A DNA stretch of 64,000 nt from Psychrosphaera aestuarii (GCF_017948405.1 NZ_CP072844.1:2170001-2234000); one strand, 5' to 3'. Positions 18,215 to 28,001 are shown, numbered from the stretch's first letter. Notes: generated from the letters alone by a model not told the origin. Numbers and translations: made by a program.

Positions 18215-19393
18215 TTAACTAATTAAATATAAAAGCTGATCTAATCCGCCACGGGAAACTGAAACATCAGCTTGCTCGCGAACCTTTGGTTTAGCGTGAA
18301 ATGCTACACCAAGATTTGCAACAGCCATCATTAATAAGTCATTTGCGCCGTCGCCCATGGCAATAGTCTGTTGCATGGGAATATCAAACTCTTTTGCTAA
18401 TTCCACAACAGCCTCTGCCTTGGCCTGCGCATCTATCACTTTACCACTGACTTTGCCGGTTAATATGCCATTTTTTACATCTAAGTTATTTGCTATTGTT
18501 CTATCTAAGTTTAACTGTTGCTTTAACGCTTCTGTCATTGCAGTAAAACCCCCCGACACTATCGCTATTTTCCAGCCATGCTTTTGTAATACGCTTACCA
18601 AAGCTGTTAAGCCCGGCATGAGTGGCAGATTATTCGCAACCTGATCAATAATACTGTCTGACGCGCCAGTTAACGTTGCCACTCGAGCATACAAACTTTC
18701 AGCAAAATCAAGCTCACCACGCATCGCTGACGCAGTTACGCTTGCGACCTGCTCTCCTACGCCAGCAAGCTTGGCGATTTCATCAATACACTCAATTGAT
18801 ATTGCCGTGCTATCCATATCCATAACGAGTAATCCTGGCGACACCAAAGATGGACATGGCGCAGTAGGATCTTTCTCGCCAGACATCATAACAATCTGTA
18901 AAGCAAATTCTTCTGCCACATCTGCTAACCGCATTTTTAAAACATTACATTTTGCAAGCGAGAGTTGCGTATCTTCAGATTCGCCAACAATAAACTCAAT
19001 CGCGCCAGGTAAGTCTTCAGTGGGTTTAATTAATCTAGCTAATACATTATCAAATTGCGTATCAATGGCCTTAACAATACGTTCTAACGCCTGCCAACTG
19101 AAAGTCGAAGTGTTATTAGATGCAGTTGCTACATTAGAACTTAGGTGACTATCTACCGAGTTTTCATTACTTGCAAAGGCAACAATTTTAATTTTATCCG
19201 TTGAATTGACGAGGTCTTGATTTTTTGCGCTGCTTAATCCCTCAAGTTTTAGGTACTGCAATGAGTCAGCATTGTCCTTTATCAAAAAAAGCGAGCAATA
19301 ATCTGTTGTTTTTAGCTCAACAAATATGTCTGATAAGGTGCAGTCATGCACAGAGAAAAGGTGACTGTAAGTTAGATTTTGATTAGCGACCAT
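18215..19393 (-). CDS. serB: Phosphoserine phosphatase SerB
   Basis: A 392-residue HAD-family phosphatase for the last step of serine synthesis. HAD motif I, LLVMDMDSTAISIECIDEI, lies near residue 190-208; motif II, AIVSGGFTAMT, near 275; motif III/IV, AMGDGANDLLMM, near 345. About 185 residues precede the catalytic domain, longer than in E. coli SerB (322 in total), and this region likely holds a divergent regulatory domain. The divergent neighbour is ytjB, the same arrangement as in enterobacteria and Vibrio, which supports the assignment. Confidence 0.95.
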   Translation of the reverse strand: MVANQNLTYSHLFSVHDCTLSDIFVELKTTDYCSLFLIKDNADSLQYLKLEGLSSAKNQDLVNSTDKIKIVAFASNENSVDSHLSSNVATASNNTSTFSWQALERIVKAIDTQFDNVLARLIKPTEDLPGAIEFIVGESEDTQLSLAKCNVLKMRLADVAEEFALQIVMMSGEKDPTAPCPSLVSPGLLVMDMDSTAISIECIDEIAKLAGVGEQVASVTASAMRGELDFAESLYARVATLTGASDSIIDQVANNLPLMPGLTALVSVLQKHGWKIAIVSGGFTAMTEALKQQLNLDRTIANNLDVKNGILTGKVSGKVIDAQAKAEAVVELAKEFDIPMQQTIAMGDGANDLLMMAVANLGVAFHAKPKVREQADVSVSRGGLDQLLYLIS

Positions 19394-19512
19394 AACAACA
19401 CTTGGTAATTAATAATTATGAACAGAATATATCAAACTACATTGCTTTTTCGTCATAAAATGCTCACTATTTAACATTAAATTTTTGATTTTAACGTTTC
19501 GAACGGATCTTA

Positions 19513-20112
19513 ATGGCCACTAAAGTCACTTACATTAAAACATCGTCAGTCAGCAAAAAGTTACTACAGCTTTTGATTGCCATCGCTTTGGTTATATTCA
19601 CTCTCAGTTTATGGGCCGACATTAAAACCAAAGGAAATGATCTGTTGGCTGAAAATGCTATTGTTCTTGCCGATAACCTTTTGCAACAAACAGGTCATAG
19701 CGCGGCTTATTACATCCTTAAGGGTGATACCGATGCGTTAGCGGTGCTTACTGAATCAGCGCTCGTTTCGGAAAATATTTACGAAATGCTAATTTACAAT
19801 AAATACGGTGAGTTACTTAGTAAAAGTGAGAATGCTATTCCAGCCAAAGAACGGTTTATTAATATCTCGACCGAACTACAGAAATTTCTGCCTACCCCTT
19901 ATGTCATAGATGTAAAGTCTAAAACGGGTGATCTATTAGGTTTCATCCGAGTGACGGTTCTTACAAAAAACCTGCAACGCTCTGGCATCAGTTATATTTA
20001 TACTATGACCAAACAAGTGCTATTAATCATGCTGTTGTCGGGTTTTATTGGATACTTACTTACCAATGGCCTAAAACCATTTTCTGCAAACGCCTACATG
20101 GTAAAGGATTAA
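19513..20112 (+). CDS. ytjB: AhpA/YtjB (Smp) family membrane protein
   Basis: A 199-residue membrane protein with one helix near residues 18-35, a periplasmic domain (about 36-160) and a second helix near 166-183. The beginning (a basic N-tail, then a hydrophobic span ending LSLWADI) and the NLLQQTGHSAAYYI region fit the YtjB/Smp group. The domain layout resembles a sensor or HAMP-less receptor stub. Homologues sit divergent from serB in many gammaproteobacteria, as here (119-base gap). The function is not known. Confidence 0.8.
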   Translation: MATKVTYIKTSSVSKKLLQLLIAIALVIFTLSLWADIKTKGNDLLAENAIVLADNLLQQTGHSAAYYILKGDTDALAVLTESALVSENIYEMLIYNKYGELLSKSENAIPAKERFINISTELQKFLPTPYVIDVKSKTGDLLGFIRVTVLTKNLQRSGISYIYTMTKQVLLIMLLSGFIGYLLTNGLKPFSANAYMVKD

Positions 20113-20157
20113 AGTACAACTTGAGCGTGATTTTTCTAAGTGAATATTACTGAGTGT

Positions 20158-20955
20158 TTATCGCGTGATCCCCAATATCCGCATCAAATTATCACTCGTA
20201 GTAGCTTCGATAGAACCAAAAGAATCGTTTCTTAGTAACGCCAATGCTACTGCTACATCTTTAACGTTTTTAGGCTCATTTCTTGAGCCTTGCTGCCCGT
20301 TTAATGGCATATCTGGCGAGTCCGTTTCTAGTACTATGTCAGACAATTCTATTTGAGTAAAAACCTGTCGCGTTTTTTGAGCGCGAGGATAGGTTATGGT
20401 TCCTCCACACCCTAATTTAAAACCTAAATCGATATAACGTTTTGCATCGTTAAGACTGCCACTAAAAGCATGAATAATTCCACCACATTTTGGAGGGATC
20501 CGTTTAAAGCTTTGCAATATTAAATGGTGGGACTTTCGATGATGGACAATTAACGGCTTGTTTGTGATATTAGCAATGTCAATGTGAGCTTCAAATACTT
20601 GTTGTTGATGTGGTATCAAGAAGCCATGAGACTTGCCCTGCTCCGCCAAATAGCCATCAATTCCGCATTCACCAATGGCACAAACCCAATCTTGACTTGC
20701 TAATTGAGCGAGTACCTCTAAATCCTTATCCGCAAATTTATCTAAAAAGTATGGGTGACAACCCAATGCTACAAAAACACTATCATGTTGTTGTTGGAAC
20801 GTTTTTAGCTTTAGCCATTGGTTACTTTGCACACCCGGCACTAAAAACGCTCGCACATTATTATTGTAAGCTCGCGAAATTACCGCATCAATGTCTGCAG
20901 TAAAATCACTAAAATCTAAATGGCAATGCGAGTCAATTAACAAATTAGTCACCAA
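20158..20955 (-). CDS. TatD family metal-dependent hydrolase (YjjV-like)
   Basis: A 265-residue TIM-barrel hydrolase. Metal-binding residues are seen in LIDSHCHLDF (first His pair), GECGIDGYL (glutamate), VHHRK and AFSGS (histidines) and ETDSPDMP (aspartate). TatD relatives have been described as 3'-5' DNA/RNA exonucleases or D-tyrosyl-type hydrolases; the substrate of the YjjV branch is open. The start is uncertain: the frame has no ATG, and TTG at 20955 or GTG at 20952 are the options. It lies 18 bases downstream of pdxH on the same strand, so the two are likely co-transcribed. Confidence 0.88.
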   Translation of the reverse strand: MVTNLLIDSHCHLDFSDFTADIDAVISRAYNNNVRAFLVPGVQSNQWLKLKTFQQQHDSVFVALGCHPYFLDKFADKDLEVLAQLASQDWVCAIGECGIDGYLAEQGKSHGFLIPHQQQVFEAHIDIANITNKPLIVHHRKSHHLILQSFKRIPPKCGGIIHAFSGSLNDAKRYIDLGFKLGCGGTITYPRAQKTRQVFTQIELSDIVLETDSPDMPLNGQQGSRNEPKNVKDVAVALALLRNDSFGSIEATTSDNLMRILGITR

Positions 20956-20973
20956 ACCACTGACTGTTTAGCA

Positions 20974-21609
20974 TTATGGAGCTAGTCGTTCTATGTTCCA
21001 TTGATTGCCATTTTTGGTATATAAAATACGATCATGTAAGCGGTGTTCACCGCCTTGCCAGAACTCAATTTTTGACGGTTTTACACGATAACCACCCCAA
21101 AAGTCTGGAGCAGGAATTTCACCTTTTGAGAATTTATCTTTCATCCGCTCAAATCCTTGCATAAGTAAATCACGCGATTTAATTGGGTGAGACTGATGAG
21201 AAGCGTACGCTGCGAGTTGGCTTTCTTTCGGACGAGATAAAAAGTACGCCATATTTTCTCTTGTTGATAACGGCTCTACTTCACCAAATACAATGACCTG
21301 GCGTTCCAATATATGCCATGGAAAGTGCAAGGATATTTTGGGGTTTTTCGATAGCTCTTGGGCTTTGCGGCTACCTAAATTTGTAAAAAAGACAAAACCA
21401 TTGTCATCACAGTGTTTCAATAACACAATTCGTTGTGACGGCTGGCCTTGCCCATCAACCGTTGCTACAACCATAGCCGTTGGGTCGGGTAATTTAGCGT
21501 CGATAACTTGTTGAAGCCAAGATTCAAATTGCGCAAATGGATTTGAGTTTACATCTGACTCGCTGAGCTTGCCTTGACAATACTCGCGTCGAAGGTTGGA
21601 TAATTCCAC
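20974..21609 (-). CDS. pdxH: Pyridoxine/pyridoxamine 5'-phosphate oxidase
   Basis: A 211-residue FMN enzyme that makes pyridoxal 5'-phosphate. FMN-binding segments are RIVLLKHCD (near 60), [10 protein letters not shown] (near 75) and the C-terminal [12 protein letters not shown], with [10 protein letters not shown] preceding. The length equals the usual size (218 in E. coli). The start is a GTG at 21609: AGGGGA lies 7 bases ahead. The downstream tatD-like gene follows after 18 bases. Confidence 0.95.
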   Translation of the reverse strand: MELSNLRREYCQGKLSESDVNSNPFAQFESWLQQVIDAKLPDPTAMVVATVDGQGQPSQRIVLLKHCDDNGFVFFTNLGSRKAQELSKNPKISLHFPWHILERQVIVFGEVEPLSTRENMAYFLSRPKESQLAAYASHQSHPIKSRDLLMQGFERMKDKFSKGEIPAPDFWGGYRVKPSKIEFWQGGEHRLHDRILYTKNGNQWNIERLAP

Positions 21610-21685
21610 CTGTAATTCCCCTATAACAATAACTTAGCTACAGTATACGAATATTTTTCGAATAAACGTCAGCGAATTTTAACTT

Positions 21686-22483
21686 TTATCCAAAAACAGC
21701 CACTACTTGTCGGCACAACGCGACTAACCTGCCGTTCTGATCCCAAAAATTTGCTTCTTCATGACCATATCCCTGATTCACATGTGATGCTTTAACAACG
21801 CAAGCCAGCCAATCGGTTGGAGATATTTCACTAATTGGGTGTAAAAACTCAATGTCCCAACTCATTGTACTTGCTGGCGCTGGTAGTTTCATCATTTGAA
21901 ACATGGTTGGTGGCCAAGCATCCATCAACGCTATTAAATAGGCCATACGCATTTTCTCAGGCGCTTGGCTTAATCTGCACCAACCGTGCATTTCAGGATC
22001 TTTGCGTGTCCCAACTGAAAAGCTACCTTTATCCAACGCTAAATCAAAGTGACGAATAAACTTAGGTACAATTTTTGGAATTTGTGGAATATATTTGGCT
22101 TTTTTAGGTACTTCCATGTCATGACGCGGATGATCTACATGATTGAGTTTTGAGTCGCGACTAATTCCAAAACAAACTTGTGCCATGACGCCGACTTGTC
22201 CATTTTGAACTACTTTTGCCAAAATTTGAGTAACATTTTTACCGGTCCTTAATACTTCTGCAGTCACCTCAATCGGCTCTTCCACATTAACCGGACCAAT
22301 AAAGTTACAATGGAACGCTCTAAGTTCTCGTTGATCTTCAATCAAGTTTTCTGCTGCCTGATATGCTAACGCAGCCGATAAACCGCCGAACACCGTTCGT
22401 CCTTGAGACCAATGATCGGGAATAACTAATTGATAGTTTTCTTTTTTGTTTTGAAAGACTTCAAATATTTTATCGATATTCAT
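21686..22483 (-). CDS. Acyl-CoA thioesterase (TesB-like double hotdog)
   Basis: A 265-residue protein with two hotdog folds in one chain. The first half includes GRTVFGGLSAALAYQAA (near 30) and FHCNFIGPVNVEEPI (near 57). The second half has MSWDIEFLHPI and GHEEANFWDQNGRLVALCRQ (near 205-260), where the aspartate of WDQNGRL corresponds to the catalytic region of TesB-type enzymes. It likely hydrolyses acyl-CoA in the cytoplasm; chain length is unknown. It is a single gene, 76 bases upstream of pdxH on the same strand. Confidence 0.83.
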   Translation of the reverse strand: MNIDKIFEVFQNKKENYQLVIPDHWSQGRTVFGGLSAALAYQAAENLIEDQRELRAFHCNFIGPVNVEEPIEVTAEVLRTGKNVTQILAKVVQNGQVGVMAQVCFGISRDSKLNHVDHPRHDMEVPKKAKYIPQIPKIVPKFIRHFDLALDKGSFSVGTRKDPEMHGWCRLSQAPEKMRMAYLIALMDAWPPTMFQMMKLPAPASTMSWDIEFLHPISEISPTDWLACVVKASHVNQGYGHEEANFWDQNGRLVALCRQVVAVFG

Positions 22484-22642
22484 TATTAACTATCCTTAAT
22501 GACACTACACTGGTCGGATCTCAAATCTTAATGAGACAAGTCTAGCCAATAATATTGGCATTGAAAACAAAACTTTATTGCTATTTGTTTATTAATCGGC
22601 CAAAATAGACAAAACACTGTTATTTGTACTTAGGGGTTAATA

Positions 22643-23326
22643 GTGAAAAACTTTATCAAAAATAGCGCTAAAAACTGTGCTATCGCAACAACACTTTTGC
22701 TATCTAGCACCGCATTTGCAGGACCAATTACCTACGAATTCGATATAAGCTATACTGGCGACACACTGATAAATGGTGAAGAGTACCAAGTAAGTGGTAC
22801 TGGTTTTTTCAGCCTTTTTGGCGAATTAGATTTCGGCATAAATACAATTAATGCCACTAACTTTTCTAATTTTAATTACCAAGTAAGCTTTGATTTTTTT
22901 AACATAAACTCACCAGGCAATAATCTGCTGAACTTCGCTTCAATCTCATTAGATACTTTTTCACCACAAATGCTTGATTTTAGTCTTTTTGTTGAAAACA
23001 ATTTAAATACCGCGTTTTGGGGCAATGGTGGTGCTGGAGAAGGTTCTTTTGTAGTAAGTGGCGCCAACAATTCAGGTAGCAATAACTTAGTCACTATATA
23101 CCATGAGCCAACGACGGATTTAGATAACGCCGGAGCTTTCTTACTTATTTCGATATTTGATGGCCTTATAATTGATGGGAATAATCGTAATTATGCAATG
23201 ACGATGCGAAATAGCTCGTTAGGCAATCCACTTCCAGCTCCGTCAAATGACGTTCCAGAACCATCTTCATGGATGTTGTTAATGGCTGGCTTAGCCCTGA
23301 GTGCTCGTAGATTTAAGTCAAAGTAA
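22643..23326 (+). CDS. PEP-CTERM sorted secreted protein
   Basis: A 227-residue exported protein. The N-terminal signal peptide ends at TAFAG (residue about 27). The middle is Asn/Ser/Gly-rich and beta-like with no known domain. The C-terminus carries the PEP-CTERM sorting signal: VPEPSS, a hydrophobic helix (WMLLMAGLALSA) and a basic end RRFKSK. The family is processed by an exosortase (EpsH/XrtA type) and released or attached at the surface, often together with exopolysaccharide. No exosortase gene is in this window. The start is GTG at 22643, with AGGGG 6 bases ahead. A terminator follows. Confidence 0.9.
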   Translation: MKNFIKNSAKNCAIATTLLLSSTAFAGPITYEFDISYTGDTLINGEEYQVSGTGFFSLFGELDFGINTINATNFSNFNYQVSFDFFNINSPGNNLLNFASISLDTFSPQMLDFSLFVENNLNTAFWGNGGAGEGSFVVSGANNSGSNNLVTIYHEPTTDLDNAGAFLLISIFDGLIIDGNNRNYAMTMRNSSLGNPLPAPSNDVPEPSSWMLLMAGLALSARRFKSK

Positions 23327-23373
23327 AACGACTCAATCCTAAAAGAGAACCGTAATAGTCTCTGTTCTTTTAA

Positions 23374-23405
23374 TAAAAAAAACGCCTAAATAGGCGTTTT
23401 TTTTA
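23374..23405. terminator. Bidirectional terminator between the PEP-CTERM gene and TIGR03545 gene
   Basis: AAAAAAAACGCCTA-AA-TAGGCGTTTTTTTT: a 7-bp stem with long A and T tracts on both sides, between convergent genes. Confidence 0.9.
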
Positions 23406-23428
23406 TTATTAATTAACCTTGTAAATCT

Positions 23429-25261
23429 TTAAAAACCAAAGTCTTTGAGCTTGCCTTTTAACTTATCTTTTAACTTATCTTTTACGCTGTCTTCGTATTG
23501 CGACTTTTTCTCATCAATGAATTTATCAAGTTGTTGTTGACCAAACTTTTTCAAATTTGACTCGGCATTTTCATATTGAGCTTTTATCTCATTAAACTTT
23601 TGCAGTTGATCATTATTCAAATTCAATTCGGTTTGAACCCGCTCGTTTAGTTTTTCTTTTGTCTCTGCTTTAACGCTAACCCAACGATCTGACACTTGCT
23701 GTTTAAATGCCGTATTAATTTGATTATCAAGATCAGACTTGATGGACACATCAGGTGAAGTAATATTGCCATCCACACCAACGTTAAGATTAAACGTAGA
23801 TACCTTGCTTAACGTATCTAACGTTAATTTTGCTAGGTTTGTATTTGCATCACCAGAAAGACTGACGTCATTGAACTTGATGCTGTGTGAGCTGCTGAGT
23901 TGTTCTTGCCACTTAAACTGACCACCGCCCTTTAACTCGGCGTTACTCATAACAATAGACAAGTCATCGCTATTTGATAAAGACTTATTTTTAATAGCAA
24001 TGCCATTCGCAACCCAGTCACCCTCTGTCGTTATTTCAGCTTGATTATTGATAAAGTATTGGCCATTTAAAGTAAATGACTCACCTTGTAGCTCCGATAC
24101 TAAATCCACTGCATAACGGCTTGCGATATTACGAACATAGTTTTCACTCGTTATTTCTTCGCCAGTTACTTTATAAGTCTGCTGATTCGGCGCGATAACA
24201 TTTAACATTAATTGCTTTATCATCCAGCTCGGCCACTGTTCATCGAGCTTAAACTCAACAAATACACCCGTTTCATTCTCGTTTGCTTTGAGTTTATCCT
24301 GGGCTTTTACTTCTTTGTTGGCATCAATAATGGGTTTGATTATTTGATACAACTCTTCTGCTTTAACAAGGTAAGCAGTGACTTCATCACCAAATATCAA
24401 CTTTGATATTGCAACGGCACTTGGATCATCAATCGGTAATGTCGATTTAATTTTGTCCCAGTCTTGATCGGGCGCTGCTTTTAATTCTGAATATGCTTGA
24501 TCAACATTATTCTTGCTTAATTTGTATTGTGACTTTAACTCGTCAACTGCGCTTTTATCTTTCTTAATGTCTGCTTTAAGTTGATTAACCTTTTGCTTAA
24601 GCGCTTCAAAGTCTTCTAACGACGTTATTTTCGTATTTTCTATTTCTTTCCAGCGCTGCTCGTAACTTTTTAATGAGTCTTTGCTTGGCAGTGCTGCCAA
24701 CTTCGTTTTTAACGCCTCATTTTCTTCGCCCCAAACGGCTTTAAGTTGCTGCGCTTTTTTCTCAGTAATGAGGTCCGCTTTTGCCAATAGCTCTTTTGCC
24801 GAAGGAACTTCTAATCCGCCTTCCGCTGACGGCTCATCCCCCGCTTTTTCATCGTCAGGGCCATCAGACGCAATTGCCTCACCCATTTGTGCTCGTTTGG
24901 TATTAAACGCCAATTTGTCGACTGTAAGCTCATCAACTAGCACATTGCCTAACAATAACTCCCACAAATTCACACTGGCTGATGCCGTGTTAAATTCAAA
25001 TAAATTTTGTGATAGTTTGTCTGGATCAGCTTGTTGTAACTGGTTGATTGCAATACCAAATGGTTGCCAGTTTAAATCAACCGATTCAATATTTGTTTCC
25101 GCGCCAAAGGCCTCTTCCATACTGCTCGTAATAATACTCTTAGCAAATGGCTCTGCCAAAAAGTAACCCAAAGCCCCAAGCGTACCTGCTGTTATAAATA
25201 ACGCGGCAATACCACCTGTACGAATAGGTCCAGGAGCTTTTTTAGTTGTGTTATTTTCCAT
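23429..25261 (-). CDS. TIGR03545 family protein (AsmA-like, coiled-coil)
   Basis: A 610-residue protein with one N-terminal membrane anchor (about 17-36), then a large periplasmic part. Residues 50-110 (IESVDLNWQPFGIAINQLQ) resemble the opening of AsmA/DUF748-type barrels. A long coiled coil spans about 155-270, and a Lys/Asp-rich helical tail ends in KDKLKDKLKGKLKDFGF. The C-terminal 12-base repeat at 23455-23486 encodes part of that tail. It is paired with the TIGR03546 gene 15 bases upstream; the two families are known to occur together, and the function is unknown. The topology suggests envelope lipid or membrane maintenance, an inference. Confidence 0.86.
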   Translation of the reverse strand: MENNTTKKAPGPIRTGGIAALFITAGTLGALGYFLAEPFAKSIITSSMEEAFGAETNIESVDLNWQPFGIAINQLQQADPDKLSQNLFEFNTASASVNLWELLLGNVLVDELTVDKLAFNTKRAQMGEAIASDGPDDEKAGDEPSAEGGLEVPSAKELLAKADLITEKKAQQLKAVWGEENEALKTKLAALPSKDSLKSYEQRWKEIENTKITSLEDFEALKQKVNQLKADIKKDKSAVDELKSQYKLSKNNVDQAYSELKAAPDQDWDKIKSTLPIDDPSAVAISKLIFGDEVTAYLVKAEELYQIIKPIIDANKEVKAQDKLKANENETGVFVEFKLDEQWPSWMIKQLMLNVIAPNQQTYKVTGEEITSENYVRNIASRYAVDLVSELQGESFTLNGQYFINNQAEITTEGDWVANGIAIKNKSLSNSDDLSIVMSNAELKGGGQFKWQEQLSSSHSIKFNDVSLSGDANTNLAKLTLDTLSKVSTFNLNVGVDGNITSPDVSIKSDLDNQINTAFKQQVSDRWVSVKAETKEKLNERVQTELNLNNDQLQKFNEIKAQYENAESNLKKFGQQQLDKFIDEKKSQYEDSVKDKLKDKLKGKLKDFGF

Positions 25262-25276
25262 AAACTTTATCTCTCC

Positions 25277-25783
25277 TTAGCTTTGCGTTGCCGCATAAAT
25301 ACGATAGAACTTCGATGCTTTTAAAGTTTGCACAACCTTAAATTTATTAACAAATTGCATCAGTGAATTACGATATTTAATTACTAAAAATAGGCTAAGT
25401 AGGTACACCGGAATAAACAAAACAATAGAAAGTGCAAACTCTCCCATTTGAACCGTATTATTAAGCTCATCTAATCTGAACCAATATGTTTGGTAAAGCG
25501 CTGTTAACGTATCTTGTAAGGCACCACTATTAAGGATTGCAGAGCCTAAGCGGTGAGAAATAGAACTCAACAATACGGATACAACACCGAATACTGCAGA
25601 AAATGCTAAAAATATCGTTAAATTACATCGAATGATAAATAACAATAAAATAACTACCAAACCAACTACACTAATAAAGCCGTTAAATCCTACAAGCATA
25701 GCCAGAGCGATAGCCAGCGCAATCTGACTGGGTTTTGTATCTGAATTTAATACATTGAGCAATTTAGCCAATAAACTGATCAC
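25277..25783 (-). CDS. TIGR03546 family membrane protein
   Basis: A 168-residue protein with about four membrane helices (near 20-42, 48-66, 68-86 and 117-136). It belongs to the TIGR03546 family, whose members are always next to TIGR03545 genes, as here. The start is a GTG at 25783, with AGGAG 5 bases ahead; an ATG two bases upstream is followed immediately by TGA and cannot be used. It is 43 bases downstream of the AI-2E-type permease gene on the same strand, and a three-gene unit is plausible. Confidence 0.84.
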   Translation of the reverse strand: MISLLAKLLNVLNSDTKPSQIALAIALAMLVGFNGFISVVGLVVILLLFIIRCNLTIFLAFSAVFGVVSVLLSSISHRLGSAILNSGALQDTLTALYQTYWFRLDELNNTVQMGEFALSIVLFIPVYLLSLFLVIKYRNSLMQFVNKFKVVQTLKASKFYRIYAATQS

Positions 25784-25826
25784 ATAAACTCCTTGTTTAC
25801 TTTAAATTTTGCTTACTTTCTTAATA

Positions 25827-26891
25827 TTACTTAACAAGATCATCAACTTGAGATTCCAGCTTGTCGTCATCTACATTGCCAAGCAACAAGCCAAGCCATT
25901 TACTATCGTCATTTGCTTCCAATGCAATCTTAACAATCATAGTCAATGGAACCGACAATAACATACCTACGGTACCTAATAACCAACCCCAGAATATTAA
26001 CGACAAAAACACAACTAACGTAGACAAGCCTAATCCGCGGCCCATAAACTTCGGCTCTACAATATTACCCATTACGGTATTGATGCCGATATAACCAATT
26101 GCAACTAAGCCAGCAACAGCCGGGCTTTGAACCACAACAGCCAGTAATACGGCCGGAACCGCTGCTATTATCGAACCTATGTTAGGAATAAAATTAAATA
26201 GGAAAGCAAGTACAGCCCAAAGCAATACATAATCGACATCAAGTACCCATAACAATAGTGCAACCAGTAAGGCAGTACCTAAACTAACTAACGCTTTAAT
26301 CGCCAAATAGCTGTTTACCGAGTCTAAAAAGCGATCAATATGGTGTAATTTCATCTTTGGATCGTGCAAGGCTATATGAATCTTTTTGTTAACATCCGGT
26401 GCCTCAAACAACATAAATACAACCGTTAAAACAATCAAAAACAGATTGGCCATAACGCCACCAAATCCGCTTAATAGATTGCCAACCATTTGCATAGCAA
26501 CACCAGGATTAAAGTATTCGGTTAACTGCGACTTATCGACATTGATATCGAATAAGGCCAACTGCCCTACTAACCAATGTAATTCTGAAGCTAGTTTTTC
26601 TTGATATTCAGGTAATGACTTCGAAAAATCGTTAAATGATTGACCAACTACGCCAGCTAGACTTAAGCCAGCCACGAGTAGCAAAGAAAGTACGATTAAA
26701 ACAGCAACAACTCTTGGGACTCGCCATGAAACAAGTCTGGTTACAATTGGGTTAGTGATAATTGCGATGAAAATAGAGAGTAAAAACGGGACTAATATCG
26801 CACTCGAAGCTTTAATTCCGGCTAACAAAATGACCAAACAGGCCATTACGAACAGAAATTTTGTCGCAAAATTAATTTCTAGCTTTGGCAT
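25827..26891 (-). CDS. AI-2E family permease-like membrane protein
   Basis: A 354-residue polytopic membrane protein of the AI-2E transporter (PerM/YdiK/TqsA) family, with about eight helices. Typical features are FIPNIGSIIAAVPAVLLA (near 237-254) and NTVMGNIVEPKFMGRGLGLSTLVVFLSLIFWGWLLG (in pieces near 275-310). Members include AI-2 exporters and Na+/H+ antiporters, so the name says little about the substrate. The first gene of a probable unit with TIGR03546 and TIGR03545, suggesting a role in the same envelope process. Confidence 0.86.
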   Translation of the reverse strand: MPKLEINFATKFLFVMACLVILLAGIKASSAILVPFLLSIFIAIITNPIVTRLVSWRVPRVVAVLIVLSLLLVAGLSLAGVVGQSFNDFSKSLPEYQEKLASELHWLVGQLALFDINVDKSQLTEYFNPGVAMQMVGNLLSGFGGVMANLFLIVLTVVFMLFEAPDVNKKIHIALHDPKMKLHHIDRFLDSVNSYLAIKALVSLGTALLVALLLWVLDVDYVLLWAVLAFLFNFIPNIGSIIAAVPAVLLAVVVQSPAVAGLVAIGYIGINTVMGNIVEPKFMGRGLGLSTLVVFLSLIFWGWLLGTVGMLLSVPLTMIVKIALEANDDSKWLGLLLGNVDDDKLESQVDDLVK

Positions 26892-27000
26892 CTAAAATCC
26901 TTTAAATCTTTTTAATAATTAATGACCGTTTTTCAGCTAAATACCGTAAAAGAACTATGATTAATTAACAAGTTAAATCCTTTTAATACGGCATTTTATT

Positions 27001-27909
27001 ATGAATTATTTTATCTCGGGCGGTACAGGTTTGATTGGTCGTTCATTTATCGAACAACATCACGAAAAACACCCTGACGATCAGTTTACTGTGCTTACTC
27101 GAAATAAGGAATCTGCAAAAAACATTTTGCCGCCTTACGTCACCATAATTGAGGATTTAGCGGAGGTAAGCTTCTGTGATTTTGACGTTATTTTAAATCT
27201 TGCAGGCGAACCGATCGTTGCTAAGCGTTGGAGTGACAATCAAAAACAGAAACTTTGCAACAGTCGTTGGACATTAACGGACCAAATAGTTAACAAAATC
27301 AGTAAAGAGCGCAGCGAGGATAATCCTATCCGTTTTATTAGCGGCAGCGCCGTTGGTATTTACGGCCGACAAGGTAACGCGGTTGTAACAGAGCAATTCA
27401 CTCGTTATTTCCCAGAGTTTAGTCACAAACTTTGCCAACACTGGGAAGACATTGCGATGAATGCTAAATATGCCAATGTTGCTCTGTTACGAACCGGCAT
27501 CGTATTAAGTCATCGCGGTGGCGCACTTGATAAAATGTTATTACCTTTCAAATTGGGACTTGGCGGTCACATTGCATCAGGTGCGCAGTACATGCCTTGG
27601 ATTCACATTGAAGACATGGTGGCAGGAATCGAATTTTTAATCGAACATCCCGTACTTACTGGGCCATTTAACTTCACCGCACCAAATCCTGTTACGAATA
27701 AAACGTTTAGTAAAACTTTGGCGAAAACATTGAACCGCCCCTGTTTGTTCCCCGTACCAGAGTTTGTAATTCGAACTTTAATGGGTGAAATGGCTGACTT
27801 AGTTATTTACGGTCAAAATGCCGTACCACAAGCGTTGCTCGATGCTGGTTTTTCATTTAAGTACAACGAGTTAAATGAAGCTCTCGACGAGGTCGTTAAT
27901 CAACATTAA
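27001..27909 (+). CDS. TIGR01777 family NAD(P)-binding oxidoreductase (YfcH-like)
   Basis: A 302-residue atypical epimerase. The nucleotide-binding motif ISGGTGLIGRSF is at residues 5-16; NLAGEPIVAKRW (near 66-77) and RTGIVLSHRGGALDKML (near 165-181) are hallmarks of the TIGR01777/YfcH family. The C-terminal DUF1731-like segment includes NFTAPNPVTNKTFSKTLA and PEFVIRTLMGEMAD. The substrate is unknown. It is the first of four plus-strand redox genes (to 30281), which could be one regulon, though the 92-base gap after it may hold a promoter. Confidence 0.88.
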   Translation: MNYFISGGTGLIGRSFIEQHHEKHPDDQFTVLTRNKESAKNILPPYVTIIEDLAEVSFCDFDVILNLAGEPIVAKRWSDNQKQKLCNSRWTLTDQIVNKISKERSEDNPIRFISGSAVGIYGRQGNAVVTEQFTRYFPEFSHKLCQHWEDIAMNAKYANVALLRTGIVLSHRGGALDKMLLPFKLGLGGHIASGAQYMPWIHIEDMVAGIEFLIEHPVLTGPFNFTAPNPVTNKTFSKTLAKTLNRPCLFPVPEFVIRTLMGEMADLVIYGQNAVPQALLDAGFSFKYNELNEALDEVVNQH

Positions 27910-28001
27910 TGCACTGTTAAACTGTTATTTTCGGCGGTTCATGTTGTTAGCCGTTTACGTAAAGTAGCTTCATTTAGGTTTAGGTTAATCAGAGGTGTAA
28001 T

